Shown here in pieces: positions 10,579 through 22,477 of a stretch of 64,000 bases of DNA (position 1 is the first letter of the stretch; every line of letters starts with the position of its first letter). Source of the stretch: Scilla litardierei (lineage: Eukaryota > Streptophyta > Magnoliopsida > Asparagales > Asparagaceae); contig CM061142.1 of the NCBI GenBank assembly GCA_030789695.1, positions 146,651,266 to 146,715,265 of the forward strand, read 5' to 3'. Both the position numbers and the translations under genes were made by a program. The notes beneath the pieces are model-generated. The model did no database searches. It had not been told where the DNA came from and was given only the letters and a program-made list of their open reading frames with translations.

Positions 10579-11712
10579 GGAGGCGGAGATTTTGAAGTGA
10601 ATAAACCCAACGAGGAGCGCACCTACATGCCACCGGTGCCCTTTCCACAACGGTTGGCGAGAGCCAAAATCGAGAAGTGGCTCGCTAAGTTCCTAGAATA
10701 TTTGAGGGGAGTAAGCCTCAACATACCCTTCCTTGATGCTATAGTGGAGATCCCGTCATATGCAAAGTTCTTAAAGGATTTAATATCGGGAAAGAAGAGG
10801 AAGGAGAAAATAATGCTTGCCGAACAAGGGACTTGGTTCAACCGGAAGGAAAAGGAGCCTGCTTGATTCAAGGATCCCGAAAGCTTTCGCATCCCATGCA
10901 CACTTGGAGGAGTCCCATTGCAAAAAGCGTTAGTTGACTTGGGAGCGAGTGTGAACCTAATGCCCCTCAGCATGTTCCGAAAATTGAATACCGGGACCGA
11001 CTTGAAGCCAACCGACACAAGGATACAACTAGCGGATGGTCGGGTCATTAGGCCCGTAGGGATTGCAGAGAACATTCCGCTACAAGTTCCGGGAAGGATA
11101 TGCTTACCTTGCGATTTCGTCGTCATGGACATCAAGGAAGAGGGCGACAATTCACTTATACTTGGACGCCCGTTCTTGGCCACCGCCGGCGTTATAGTCG
11201 ACGTGCGAGAAGGAACGTTATCCTTGAATGTCGGGAACATCGAGGTTGAGTTCCACATACCCAAAGCCATGAAGCATATGCCCTACCAAGAGGAGTTGGA
11301 CTATGTGGACCTCCTTGATGAGGTAATTGACGAGGCCATTCCTTACTCTATTGGCGCTCTCCATGATGACGGCCTTGAAGAAGGCCAAGCTTCGAGTATA
11401 GAAGAGAAGTTGGAGGACCCTCCGGAAATCTCCATGGCTGATGATGAAGACGACACTGATGTCGCAAGGATAAGGGAGCTTTGCAAGCTCTCAACGGCCA
11501 AGTATCCAAAGAAAGCTCCACCGAATAGAAGATCAGCATCACCGGTGAGAGGGAAGATTGGTGCTAGCTCAAGCTTGGGGGACTTATCCACCAACTCTAC
11601 CCATGATGAGGGGACACCGAGGAAGGCCGACGAGCACCAACAACCAAATCCAAGTGGCCTTCCCGGTAAATTCGATGGGTGTATCTCGTATGCGCCCAAC
11701 ATCATGCGCTAA
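10579..11712 (+). pseudogene. pol: Athila-type protease with acidic tail
   Basis: This is the polyprotein-cleaving aspartic protease. The segment PFPQRLARAKIEKWLAKFLE and IPSYAKFLKDLIS precedes it, as in Athila/Tat relatives. The active site is ALVDLGASVNLMPLSMF; the DLGA form in place of DSGA is usual in this group. The second conserved region is LILGRPFLATAGVIVD. An in-frame TGA (10864-10866, plausibly CGA to TGA) lies between linker and active site. After the protease comes a 130-residue acidic and Ser-rich tail, and the frame stops at 11712. No reverse transcriptase follows, unlike in autonomous relatives. Confidence 0.85.
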
Positions 11713-11757
11713 ACGAAAATCTTAAGGGGTCGAGCTCATGACCTTAAACGAGTGCTT

Positions 11758-11775
11758 GTCGGGAGGCAACCCGAC
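11758..11775 (+). other. Short hairpin after protease
   Basis: GTCGGG-AGGCAA-CCCGAC forms a 6-bp stem. A similar GGGAGGCAACCC phrase follows the pol gene in Athila/Tat elements as I recall it, so the internal deletion appears to have spared it. Confidence 0.5.
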
Positions 11776-12042
11776 GGTTTTATATCATTTTTAGTTGACT
11801 TTCATTTTTATTTTAGATTTTTCTTATTGTTTAGAGTCTAGTGTCTATGAAAATCGTGACAACGTGCCCTAATTTTCATGACAGGAGATGGAGAAAGAGA
11901 GACCATTCATATGGAGGATGCCCATGGCAAGGGAGAGCGCTTCAGGAACGCGCTCAGGCCCCAGGATGAAGAAGGAGCCTACTGGAGGAATAAAAACAGA
12001 GAATGGAGCAAAAACAGAGAGCCGTTGCAGAAAACAGGAAGC
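11776..12042 (+). other. Spacer after protease
   Basis: AT-rich to 11880, then purine-rich with a chance 87-codon frame (11888-12151) that runs into the palindrome array. I see nothing recognisable in it. Confidence 0.4.
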
Positions 12043-12400
12043 CACTCGACCGAGTAACATATTTCACTCGGCCGAACAAAGACTCCATTCGACCGAGTGG
12101 AGTACCAATCATGAAAGTTTCTGCAGACCAACTCTCTGTCATTTTCTGTAAATTTTAGTCTTAATTGCCACTCGGGCCAGTGACTTGTCACTCGGCCGAG
12201 TGAATCTGATACCCTGCACACTCTAAAAATTGTTTAGTGGCTGAGCCACTCGTCCGAGTGGAACTTGTCCATTCGGCCGAGTGTGAAAAGTCACTCGGTC
12301 GAGTCGTAACTTATGGAAGATATTTTTCGAAACTCTATTTCATATCCCACTCGGCCAAGTGAAATCTTCACTCGGCCGAGTCGTATCATTCCTATATATT
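12043..12400 (+). promoter_or_regulatory. Internal palindrome array with TATA-like box
   Basis: Ten variants of CACTCGGCCGAGTG lie between 12043 and 12385, the same motif found in the LTR U3 (17081-17442). A TATA-like TATATATT follows at 12393-12400. The stretch around 12305-12335 (ATATTTTTCGAA) also resembles U3 at about 17262-17278, so the segment may derive from an LTR. A role as internal promoter for the next gene is inferred. Confidence 0.5.
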
Positions 12401-12896
12401 GGCGCTGCGGCTGCGCGAATTTTGAAATGCGAAAAAAATCCCATATCACCCGAACCGCTGTCGCCCCTTCGCCTCCTTCGACCAGATCGCACCCCTCCGA
12501 CGCCTGAGCCACTGCCTCCACCGCCAACCGACATTCGCTGTCAGTCGCCACCGCCGCACTGCCGCTCGCCCTCGCCGGCACTGCCTCCCAGTCGCCGGCC
12601 GACCGCCGTTCACCCCCGATTTCGATTTTTCTACTCCAAATTTAAATCAAATTTTATTTATATCTATTATCCCCTATCTCCCCCATGTATATTGAGTATT
12701 ATTTGCTGATTTTATCGTTTGCTTTGCAGGTTAGCTTGGGGGAGCTTTGGGGAGCTTTTTGGACGCATTTGGAGCCTTGCGGAGGAGGCGTATCTTCGCA
12801 CACATTGCTGATTGCTCTCGCGACATGCTCAGATATACTCGTTTCATTATTTAGCGCGTCGCATTTCATTTTGGGTGGGCATGTTGCGCTGCACAC
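12401..12896 (+). other. GC-rich leader with possible 3' splice site
   Basis: 12470-12620 is GC-rich and CCGCC-rich, like a leader. A pyrimidine-rich run ends in TTTGCTTTGCAG at about 12729, a plausible acceptor ahead of the ATG at 12897. The splice site is only inferred. Confidence 0.35.
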
Positions 12897-14881
12897 ATGC
12901 AGCCACGCCGTAGTTCACGCACGCGGGAGCCCGCTTCGAAGCGGAAGAAGTCAGGTGATCCTGGCTTCTCTTTCGCTAGGGCGGACTCCCCTCCACCTAG
13001 CCCACCACCACCACCTACACATCCGCTTCCTACTGATCCCGTTCCACCACTCGCTCCCACCGTCGGGCTGATGGGGATTACGTTTCGAGATAACGCACAC
13101 CGCGCCAGATTCGAGCGTATCTGCCATCGCTCGATAGTACCCTCTAGGTTTGCACACTTATCCGACCTAGACCGCCTAGGGGTACTTGAGGGGCTTCTCA
13201 CGTTGTACGACAACGTGGGATGGCGCGACTTTCTGTTGGTGTTGGCGGATACTTACATCCGTCCGACACTAGAGGTCCTTAGTTCCATTGACCGGACCCC
13301 TGGAGGATGCTCCTTCCGTTTGATGGATTGAGAGTGTGAGATCACTCTCGACATGCTTAGAGCATTTTTCCAGTGGCTCGCCGTCCCGGTCCCAGACCGC
13401 GCTTACGCTCCCACGCACATTCTACCCCCGTCGTTCGACACTCACACCTTTTGGACACGGATCACGGGATCCACACTCGTCTTTGACCCTAGTAGGGCCA
13501 GGGCATAAGCTATTATCCACCCCTGCCTCCGCATTGCATAGCGCCTTATGGCGACTACTTTTCTTACGAGGTACGAGCCCGGGACGCTATCTATGCCAGA
13601 GCTCTACATGCTCTATGCGATGACACGCCCTAGGGTTCTAGATAGGGGTAGTGACGATATGGTCCCCGCCGTTGAGATCGACATTGCCAGTTGGTTTTTG
13701 GACCGCATTATTATTTTTGTCGGTGCTCGTACGCCTATTTATTGTGGAGGTCTGATCACCCTCTTGGCCCTTGACCGGCGTTGACCTTCCTGACGACCTG
13801 CGTCGACCCCCAGGCCCCACCTTACTTTCGATAGATGTCATGGCCCGGATGAAGATGCTTCCTCCCCATGGTCGTCAGCACTGGGTGTGGCTGCACGGTC
13901 CCTTCGGCGCGGATTACATGGTTCTCCCGAGCCCTGCTCGGACACATATTGGACCAGACGTCAGAGACTGGATTCCAGCGATGGATCTCCTTATCCCCGC
14001 CACCTACGTGCTTAAGCCCGAGGATGCTCAGCAGGAGCCCCTCATTCCACCTGTCGACCCCGTGATCCCTCAGCCTGCTCCTGCCCTGTCTGCACCTCTC
14101 AACACCTCTGTCCACATGTCTGTTAGTGTCGGGAGCACTTTAGCTGAGCCGTCCACCACCACCACCAATGTGCCTATTTCTGCCGAGCCCATTACCACTC
14201 TGAGTCTCGAGCGTCCCCCTACCATTATTGAGAGCGGTGAGTCCTCTTTCACCTCCGCAATAGGGATCCTATCTCGATTATTGTTCTTGACTCCTGGGGA
14301 GTCATCTTTTGTGCCCTTCACGGCCTTCCCAGCCGTCGACGTCTCGGTCTCCACTGTCGCTGTCCTTTCTGAGAGTGTCGTGACATCTGTCCCCACGTCT
14401 GCGTCACTGACCTCTCACACCGCCTCGTCGTCTATTTTCATTTCCACATCCGCTGCTGCTTCCACCTCGACCTTTCCTGCGTCCCAGCCTCTTACAGAGA
14501 CTGGGCATCACTTAGTGAGAACAGCACCACTACGCCACTTCCATGCTGGACCCATCCTCTACACTGCCAGTGTGAGACAGCCCCGCACTTCACCTGTTAA
14601 ACCTGTGCGTCCCTCTACTCCACCGCCCCCCCCACACTCTAGTTCAGAGCATTCGTGCTCTTGAGGGGGCTGTTAGGCTGAGAGGGGATTTCAGGGCTCT
14701 CTCCGCCACAGTTAGTGCTGTGCAGACCCGCGTCGCCATTCTTCCCAGTATTCAGGCTTGCCTGACCCAGATTCTGGCGCGTCTGCCTCCACCACGGACA
14801 CCCACCCAGCAGCTACCACGCCCACCACCTCCACCACCACCTCCGCCACAGGACGGTGCTGGTGCACCACCACCAGCCTAG
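12897..14881 (+). pseudogene. ATHILA ORF-1-like gene, broken
   Basis: This downstream open frame in Athila-type elements is often compared with env genes; its function is unknown. It starts with MQPRRSSRTREPASKRKKSG, then a Pro-rich stretch, then a globular region (RFERICHRSIVPSRFAHL, LGVLEGLLTLYDNVGW, FWTRITG, MPELYMLYAM, GGLITLLAL) with the pattern of the ATHILA ORF-1 / putative plant transposon protein family. The frame has stops at 13329 (TGA), 13505 (TAA) and 13533 (TAG), a frameshift near 13775, a Ser/Thr-rich tail, and another frameshift near the C9 run at 14625. A last segment (SIRALEGAVRLRGDFRAL) looks helical and ends at 14881. Confidence 0.6.
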
Positions 14882-16761
14882 GCACACACTGGATGCCTTC
14901 TATATTTCTATTGTTTTGCTGGTTGTTTTTGAGCCTGGTGATTTTTGCGCCCCTCCTCCACACATTGTTTTGGTACCTTTTTGGTCGTATCTGTTTATAT
15001 CTTTTTGGGAAAGAGGGAGTACTTTTTGGGGACACTGATATTCTGCACCATTTTGACCTCTGCCACCTGCATTTCCATATCATTTCCTTTTCTTTTATTT
15101 TCACCATGCATGCACCCTCACCCACCCCACCCATTTCACGTCTCTCGGTGTGCCACACTTCGCACATTGAGGACACTGTGCACTTTAGTTGGGGGAGTGA
15201 GTTCTCACGCTTTTGCTTTTTGTCACCCTTTTATTTTTGCTTTTCTCACATTTTTCGCTTTTGCACTCATTTTCCCCACTTTTTCGTTTTTTATCATGCA
15301 TCACGTTTTCTTACCTTTTTGAGTGTGCTGCATTTCATAGTAGTTTCTATTTTCTTTTATCCTTATTTCTTTCATCTTTTGCTAGAGATGACTTTTCTGT
15401 GATGATGATGACGCGGTGATTAGCTTATCTCTGTTTGCATATTACTTTGTCATGCCGTAGTTTTTATTTCAGATATCATATGCTATGTCTTGCTATGCAT
15501 TTGAGATAGTAACCTACCTTTTCTTGTATGAATATGGATAAAATTCTGTTATTAGCTGAAGTCTGATGATTCTTATGTATACTCTTCGTAGAAAACACAC
15601 CAAGCTTCACGCATTGATTGCTTATATCTGGAGTACTGCTTTCCTTTCTTATATCACTTTTTATTGCAGGAAAAATGTACGCCTCACTTTCAGGTTGAAT
15701 GAATGTATATTAGGTTGATATAACTGGACTAGTTTACTTTCTGAGATTAAACTGAGTAGATTACATTACTCTGCTGAAAGCTGTTATGCACGTCTTATAG
15801 AGTGAACCGAGCGTTACATTTATTTCTTTCTCCACATATCTTGAGCATTAATTCTCTACTTATATTCATTGGTGAATCTCCCTTTAGCGGATCCTATATT
15901 GGCAATTCCCCCGCTTTATAAAGTTCATGCTCCACTACCCCCAAAATAAAAAATAAAAAATACATGTATATCTTTCTATCTTTTGATTTGGGATCACAGT
16001 TGTATATATGAATCTTTTGCAATGAAAAAAAAATAAAAAAAAGAAAAAAAAAGATGAGAAAAAGTAAAGAAAAGAGAGAAGAAGTTTATACATGATCCCA
16101 TCTCATACTCTTTCTCTCTTTCTTCCCTCTTTTGTTTTTGTTCTATCATGGAGCTTCAAAAATGGGGAATATATTTATTGATTTATCTTATGCCACCACG
16201 CTTATAGATAAGCTTGGGGGAGAGGAACCAATGATATGTGAGAGAGTGACTACCTGACAGTGCATGACAACCTAAGCTAAGTAATTTTCTATACTTGGTG
16301 AGATCACTAAAAGTTTTACGAAATCCAGGAATTGACACTTGGCATACATTTCATGAAAACCATACTTTTCTATTCTTACTGCCACATATTGTGTGATATC
16401 TCTTATACTCCAGGTTGAAAGCATTCAATTGAAAAGTGTGGGATCTATGATTATGTATACCGCTTTAGATGCTTCAGACGATGTTAGTTCTAGAATGACT
16501 CCATATTTCATACTATTTTGATATTTTTGGGTTTTCTATTTTGAATGCATCCATATACTATGGTATCGAGATAAAATCTTTGGCATGAGTTTTACATTCG
16601 CCGTGTGCCACATGAGTAAGCAAAACCCACGACCTGAGAAAAATGATCTAGCATCTCCTTCTTCGCTTTCTATTCTATTTTTCATTTTTCTTTCTTTCTT
16701 TTTATTACTTTTCCCGTCGGGTTCGCCTTTTACTTATCTTCCTCGAGGACGAGTAAGAAGT
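14882..16761 (+). other. Athila 3' untranslated region
   Basis: 1.9 kb without a gene. 15060-15400 is strongly T-rich. A/T homopurine runs lie at 16020-16080. Purine tracts AGTTGGGGGAGTG (15187) and AAGCTTGGGGGAGAGG (16211) resemble the real polypurine tract and may be internal primers. A long non-coding 3' region is usual in Athila elements. Confidence 0.6.
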
Positions 16762-16776
16762 AAGCTTGGGAGATTT
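16762..16776 (+). other. Polypurine tract of Athila element
   Basis: AAGCTTGGGAGATTT directly precedes the 3' LTR start TGATCACTCC. Confidence 0.75.
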
Positions 16777-18577
16777 TGATCACTCCGTATTTTACACCTT
16801 TTTTCTGCATGTTTGCATGTCGTTTTGATCGTCCATATCGCATTTTTCACGATTATTCAACAATATTGCGATGCTTTTCACTATTTCTTATTTTTGTCAT
16901 ATTTCAGGAAATATGGAGCGATTCGGAGCGATTTTGAGATCAAGTGGTTCGCAAGCGCTAAGGAGTGTCACCCACGGCTCATTTGATGGTCATTCAGCGA
17001 TGTAAGATGAGTGGAAGAAGAAAGAACTTCGTAGGAGCGACGAGGAGGAGAAACGGAGAAGATTCGGCATTTACAGCATGCCACTCGGCCGAGCAGAATA
17101 GCCACTTGGCCGAGCAAGAAGCCCCACTCGGACCTTGACGGATACGAACACAGAGCTAATTTCAGTGTGTACTCGACCAAACAAAGAAATCCCACTCAGC
17201 CGAATGTGAAATCTCACTAGCCCGAGTGGTACAGAAAAATTGTCCAGAAAAAGGCCGAAGTTACTATATTTTTCGAAGATCCTGTCGAAAGTCACTCGAC
17301 CGAACGATAAAGCCACTCGGCCGAACGGATAAGTATACTCGGCCGAGTCACCTCTGAAGGAAGACCCTGAGACCCCCCTGACTTACTGTTTTCTTACAGG
17401 GTCTGTCACTCGGCCGAGTGACAATGTCACTGGGCCGAGTGAGCGTAAGTTGCGATTTCTGGGCTGCGCAGGGGCAGTTTGGTCACGATTTTCTGGGCGA
17501 TTTTGGAGGGTATTTAAACCCAATTTTTGCCCTAGTTAGGAGAGCTTTTGGCAGCCTTTTGAGAGCTTTTTTAGAACTTTTTAGATTATTAGATTTAGAC
17601 TTTCTTTTTGGAGATTTAAAAGGATACTCTTATTGGATACTCTTGGGAAATCATTGGTTCTTGATTGGTTTGTCTATTTCCTATCAAAAACTCAATTTTT
17701 ATTAGCGATTTCTCTATTGCAATGAATTCTCTTGATATTATTATTGATTTTTCTGAGAATTGCATGATGAATAGTGAGTAGTGCCATCGTCTTTGGGCGT
17801 AGGGATGAACCCTATGGACCCTATTTCTAAATTGTGATGAAATTGTGGAATTGTTGCTAGAATTGATTGGGGTTAGATTGTGATTGATTAATTACGGATA
17901 GCTAGGGATTCATATCGATTGGGATTTGCAAGAGATTGGATCTCAATTGATAGGAAGGCCTAGATATTCGATTTAGATTGACAATTGGATCTCTCTAGAC
18001 TTGGTTTGCAAGAGATTGGGCCAAAGCTAGGATTTTCAATTGTGAATCTACACCAATATCTGTTTGCAAGAGATTGGACGGATAGGAACTATCACAACCT
18101 CGGTCGTAGCTCGAGTTTGCACGAGAGTGGGCTCGAGATACGATTGAACGATGATGTCGTTCTTCACGCTAGCGGCTTAGGCTAAGGTTTGCAAGAGATT
18201 GGGCCCTATCCTAGGTTTGCTATAGACCGGCAATAGCGCGAGAGCGTGAGCTTGGTTCTACATTTAGTTGCGACTAGTTCACCCACATTCAAGTTTAGCA
18301 ATGATGAAACCTATGAATCACACTGATGAGAGACGGTTTGTAACGGGGATTCCATATCTCTAGACGTTTTATTAAATTGATACTTTCTCTTGATATTTGC
18401 ACGATTTTGACTGTTTACCCCAAATGATTCTCGATCCTCTTGATAGCTAGGTGATTGGAAGGAGACACTGTCATTAGTCCTCCCTGAGTTCGATACCCGC
18501 TCGCCGCTACACCGTGCGCTTGCGGTAAAACTACAATTCGTTTGTCTCGGGTGTGTGTACTCCCGGGGCTATGACCA
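16777..18577 (+). repeat. 3' LTR of Athila-type element
   Basis: 1801 bp from TGATCACTCC to ATGACCA. It contains about a dozen variants of the CACTCGGCCGAGTG palindrome (17081-17442), TATTTAAA (17511-17518) and several TTTGCAAGAGATTGG copies (about 18003-18200). Beyond 18577 the sequence is CACTA transposon. Confidence 0.93.
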
Positions 18578-19636
18578 TTGGTGCTGCTAGAATGAATGGG
18601 TCGTATGTTGCCAAACATCAGTTACGTTTAAGGTCATCAATGTCATGTTTTTGATGAACAGACATCTCTTGAATAGATGTGTCGAACCAACTACACTTGA
18701 ACAAGATGACCTTATTTTCAGCACCACAATACATCAACTCAATTATTTCCTTTGGGATGCCGTAAAAAATCTTGTCACTTTGGCCGGTCTAACTCCCTCT
18801 AACCATGACTCTATCATTCACAGTCTTCTTAGTTCTACCGTAGTGTTGGATGTGGAATTTGTAAATATTAACCACGTAACCATTGTATCATTTCACTCGG
18901 ACATACGGCCTAATACTGAGTTTCTTTATTTGTTGACAAACATCATTAGTTAGATACTGTGCTTGTTTAACAATCAAATGATAGGTAAGAGTTTAACAAA
19001 CAGTTTTATGCATTAATGCATATATAAATTCAACATATGTGGGCTTGCAACCACTTTGCAAAATTCATCGTACGGATGGTTATCTTCTCTTCATTTGAAA
19101 GCTGTGGATTCGATAGGGCTGCCTCTTTATCTAATTTCCTGCACATTAAATTAATATTTACATTAAGCGTGTATGCCATACCAACATGTATATATAAAGA
19201 ATATATAAGAAATGAGAGAGAAGTCAACTCTTACTGGATGAATTTCTCATTCTCTTCATACTTTATTAGCACATATAAATGGGCTATATTGTACTCATGA
19301 TCATCGAAATACCTTTCTACGTTGCCCTCAATTGGTTACCAGGTATAAATATTTTTATGCATCCCATCACATTCACTTTACCCCATCATCATTTCAGGTA
19401 GTCCTATTCCAATGAGTTACAATGTCTGAACAAACATAGAATGTGCAGAAATTCGATATTTCCTTAATAATATAAGCCTATGATATCGAACCTTCCACAC
19501 GAGCTTTATATTTCACCTTTTTCTTCAGACTATACACTTACCTTTTGAAAGGATACATCCATTTATAATGCACAGGTCCTCCCACCTTTGCTTCATATGG
19601 AAAATGCAACATCAAATGTTCCATATCATTAAAGAA
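18578..19636 (-). pseudogene. CACTA transposase C-terminal part (DUF4218 end, DUF4216)
   Basis: In element sense the frame continues from the Helitron target as FFNDMEHLMLHFPYEAKVGG and YKWMYPFK, then LKKKVKYKARVEGSI and KEISNFC, the DUF4218 pattern. Nearer 18800-18600 come YGIPKEIIELMY, NKVILFKCSWFD and TYDPFILA, the DUF4216 pattern. Several in-frame stops occur (one directly after PFKR). The sequence is cut within TYDPFILA by the Athila LTR. The roles of these two domains in transposition are not well defined. Confidence 0.85.
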
Positions 19637-19889
19637 CTAGTCATAACACATGCCCAAGGGCATGATTCATTTAAAATATCCCCCCTCAAAATCCTAGATT
19701 TCCTAATTTTAAACTAAAAACAATATTTAAAGCGCGTTTTTTAGTTCTCTCCTAAATATTTTACTCCCCCCTAGAAAATTTAGTTTTCCCCCTAAATTTA
19801 GTTCTTACATTGAATGCATTTATATAACTTATCATAAATCATTTAATTAGTCTATTGTTTGTTAGAAATTCTACAAAAATAACAAACTT

Positions 19890-20240
19890 AGAGTCATTTT
19901 GGGTTTGAAGCTGAAGTAAATTCTATCAAAATCTTTTCAAAACAATGGTGTTGCTATGAAAACTAAGATCTTAAAAGAATTCTTTACAAAACAATGGTCT
20001 TACAAAGAAAAGATAAGCTAAATTCTTCAAAAAAAATAGCATACCTGGAGTCATTTTGGGCTTGAAACTGAAACAAATTCTACCAAACCCTTTACAAAAC
20101 AATGGTGTTGCTCTAAAAACATACGCTCTTACAAAGAATTCTTTACAAAACATTGGTGTTGCTCTAAAAACATAAGCTAAATTCTTCAAAAATAGCAAAC
20201 ATGAAGAAATTTTGGGCTTGAAACCGAATCAAATTCTACC
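19890..20240. repeat. ~145-bp tandem repeat array inside Helitron
   Basis: About two and a half copies of a unit with TTTTGGGCTTGAAACTGAA, TTTACAAAACAATGGTGTTGC and AAGCTAAATTCTTCAAAA. Units differ by many substitutions and indels. Confidence 0.75.
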
Positions 20241-20749
20241 AAATTATTTGCAACGCCATTGTTATTACATTGAATACATTTATAGAGAATATTGCAAGCA
20301 ACAACAAATGCAGAACAAAAATCAAAAGAAAAGGGTCACAAAATTTGAAGAGAATCAGAAGCAACAACCTTCAATTTCAGTCACTTCCATACCACATTCT
20401 TCCATCCTCGACGAATCATCAATCTCCCATAAATGTACTTATAAATTACAGAATACAACACATCAAAGAGGATTTAATTAGCTTAAAAGATTCATACTTC
20501 CCAACTATCAACAATTCGCTTAAAAGGAAAAACCACCACCGTAACACAACACAAAGAGTGAAATTAAAAAGAGGATTTAATTAGCATGATGAACAACACC
20601 TCCAAACTAAATTCCTCTTCCCCAAACCACAACCCTAACTTCCATCATAAACACACGTACCTACATCGGCATAAGGCGGATTGACATTCGACGGCCTCCC
20701 CCCTAAGCTGCTCTGTGTACCTTGACATGTGCTTTGATATCATCGATCT

Positions 20750-21415
20750 ATTTGCATGCGCCTTCTTGATCGACATATCAATCGCCCCCAAAATCATCTG
20801 AATTTCAACCAAAAAATAAAAAAAAGTTAACAACTTTAGATCAAAAATATCAACATTACAATAAACGATAAAAGCTTAGACACAAATATCAAATTTGAAT
20901 ACACCTCAATCGCTCACAAAATCATCTAAATTTCAACCGAAAAATAAAAAAAGTAATCAAATTTAGATCAAAAATACCAACTTTACAGTAAAAATATCAA
21001 AGATGACACAAAGATCAGATTTGATATACCTCAATCGTCGACAAAATCATGTAAATTTCATTCAAAAAAATTTAAAAAAAGTTAGCAACTTTAGATCAAA
21101 AATCTCAACATTAGTAATAAAATGATCAAAGCTTGGACACAATGTTCAGATTTGAACACGCCTAATTCGCCCCAAAAAATGATCTGAATTTTAACCTAAA
21201 ATTAAAAAAAATTGCAACTTTAGATCAAAATCTCAACATTACAGTAAAAAGATCAAATCTAAAGATCAGATTTGAATACCTCGCTGCCGAATCATTTGAA
21301 TTTCAATGAAAAAAATAAAAAAACTTGTCAACTTTAGATCAAAAATCTCAACATTACCGTAAAAAGATCAAACCATGGACACAAAGATCAGATTTGAATA
21401 CCTCAGAGCAAGAAG
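20750..21415. repeat. ~115-130-bp tandem repeat array inside Helitron
   Basis: At least five copies of a unit built from AAATCATCTGAATTTCAACC, an A-rich run, ACTTTAGATCAAAAAT, TCAACATTAC and AGATTTGAATACCTC. Units start near 20784, 20923, 21042, 21176 and 21287. Confidence 0.8.
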
Positions 21416-22477
21416 GAAGAGGTGGCTTGCTCATTTCATCAGTGGTCATCGGTATGTGGGGCACCCTCGTCTTCGCCAACCCTAGCATCACTTTAGCCAT
21501 AAATCTCTATTATATTTAGCCCCTACAAATACTATCTCCTTGCATGGGAAGAAAGATGTACCAACAGTCCAAAGGGAAACACCCGGTGGTCCTTCAACCC
21601 AATCCAAGCATGAATTGTCTTACATTAATCCATCACTAATCATAAAAAATATATAGCATGAAGAAGGGAAACATTGGTTAATGTAATATTTCAATTTATG
21701 TTTTCTATGTTTTTATCAAAGTCTCGTTAGATTCTCACCCCGATCTCTCACCAGCAAGATTAAAGCATGTTGTAGCTCTTTTGTCACCCCAATCTCTCGT
21801 CGGCAAGATTAAAGCATGCTGCATCGGAAAGATTAAATCCTGTTGTAGCTTTGTTTTGATTTGATGGTTCATCAGTCAAATTTTTTTGATGTAAACGGCG
21901 GTAAAACATCCAGTAAATCCCATATGGTCGTTCTTGTTGCCTTGGCCTGAGGATGATGATAATTTCCTGAGGATGCGAAGCTTCTCAAATTCAGGGGTGG
22001 ACGAATCTTGAGTTGAGATATCGAGATGGGAGGAGTTGATATATCGAGATCGAGGGTTTTGGAGGCGATTGGGTGCGATCTCTGGCTGTGAACTCGAGAG
22101 GTCTTTGCGTGCTTTGGCTGTGAAGAGAGTATGGATGTGAAAGGTTTGAGGATACGAGGGTTGCAAATGATTTGAGGTAGAATGAGTGCTCAGAATGCTT
22201 TGAGTCAAAATTTTGAGCTTCCCCCCCCCGAAACTTGTGAGTTTCCCCCCAAAGGTACCGGTAAAGGTGAGCGGTTATCTCAACGTGTGCTGTGGGGTGG
22301 GTTTACATGAGCTATGGAGTGGAAAACGTGAGATGCAGTTGTTAAAGTATTTTTTTTGTTTTTAAAAATGCAAAAGGCCATATCCATGTCACCAAGCAAA
22401 GTCAGTTTGTTTGTCCTAGTCATATTTTTGGTGCCACGTATGCCCAAATTCAAAAAGGTCGTCAATTGTATAATAGA

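Larger units (their letters stand above)
1..18577 (+). mobile_element. Athila-type non-autonomous LTR retrotransposon (left end outside window)
   Basis: The order is partial 5' LTR, tRNA-Asp-type primer site, gag, protease, spacer, ATHILA ORF-1-like gene, long 3' untranslated region, purine tract and 3' LTR. No reverse transcriptase, RNase H or integrase is present between the protease end (11712) and the spacer, so the copy would need enzymes from another element. This organisation resembles plant TR-GAG elements. The gag gene is split by a copia element at 2145-9690. The right border lies directly beside CACTA DUF4216 sequence. The target duplication cannot be checked because the left end is outside the window. 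Confidence 0.85.
19637..22477 (-). mobile_element. Non-autonomous Helitron
   Basis: In element sense the 5' end is TCTATTATAC after an A (22477), and the 3' end is CTAG followed by T (19637). A hairpin CATGCCC-TT-GGGCATG (19649-19664) sits eight bases before CTAG. These are the three Helitron hallmarks. Removing exactly this segment restores the CACTA frame as IFPLSFFNDMEHL. It carries no Rep/helicase; its inside is two tandem-repeat arrays and AT-rich DNA, so it would move only with help from an autonomous Helitron. Confidence 0.85.

Noticed and set aside
12359..12709. 116-codon Pro-rich frame upstream of the ORF-1-like gene
   Set aside because: Overlaps the palindrome array, the TATA-like word and the GC-rich leader; the opposite strand is equally open.
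21876..22208. 110-codon - strand frame in the Helitron, as a captured gene
   Set aside because: No domain recognised and composition resembles its surroundings; capture cannot be shown without a database search.
19637..22477. CACTA intron instead of a Helitron
   Set aside because: The junctions are TCA|TCTATT and CTAG|TT, not GT-AG, while the Helitron ends, hairpin and A-T target all fit.
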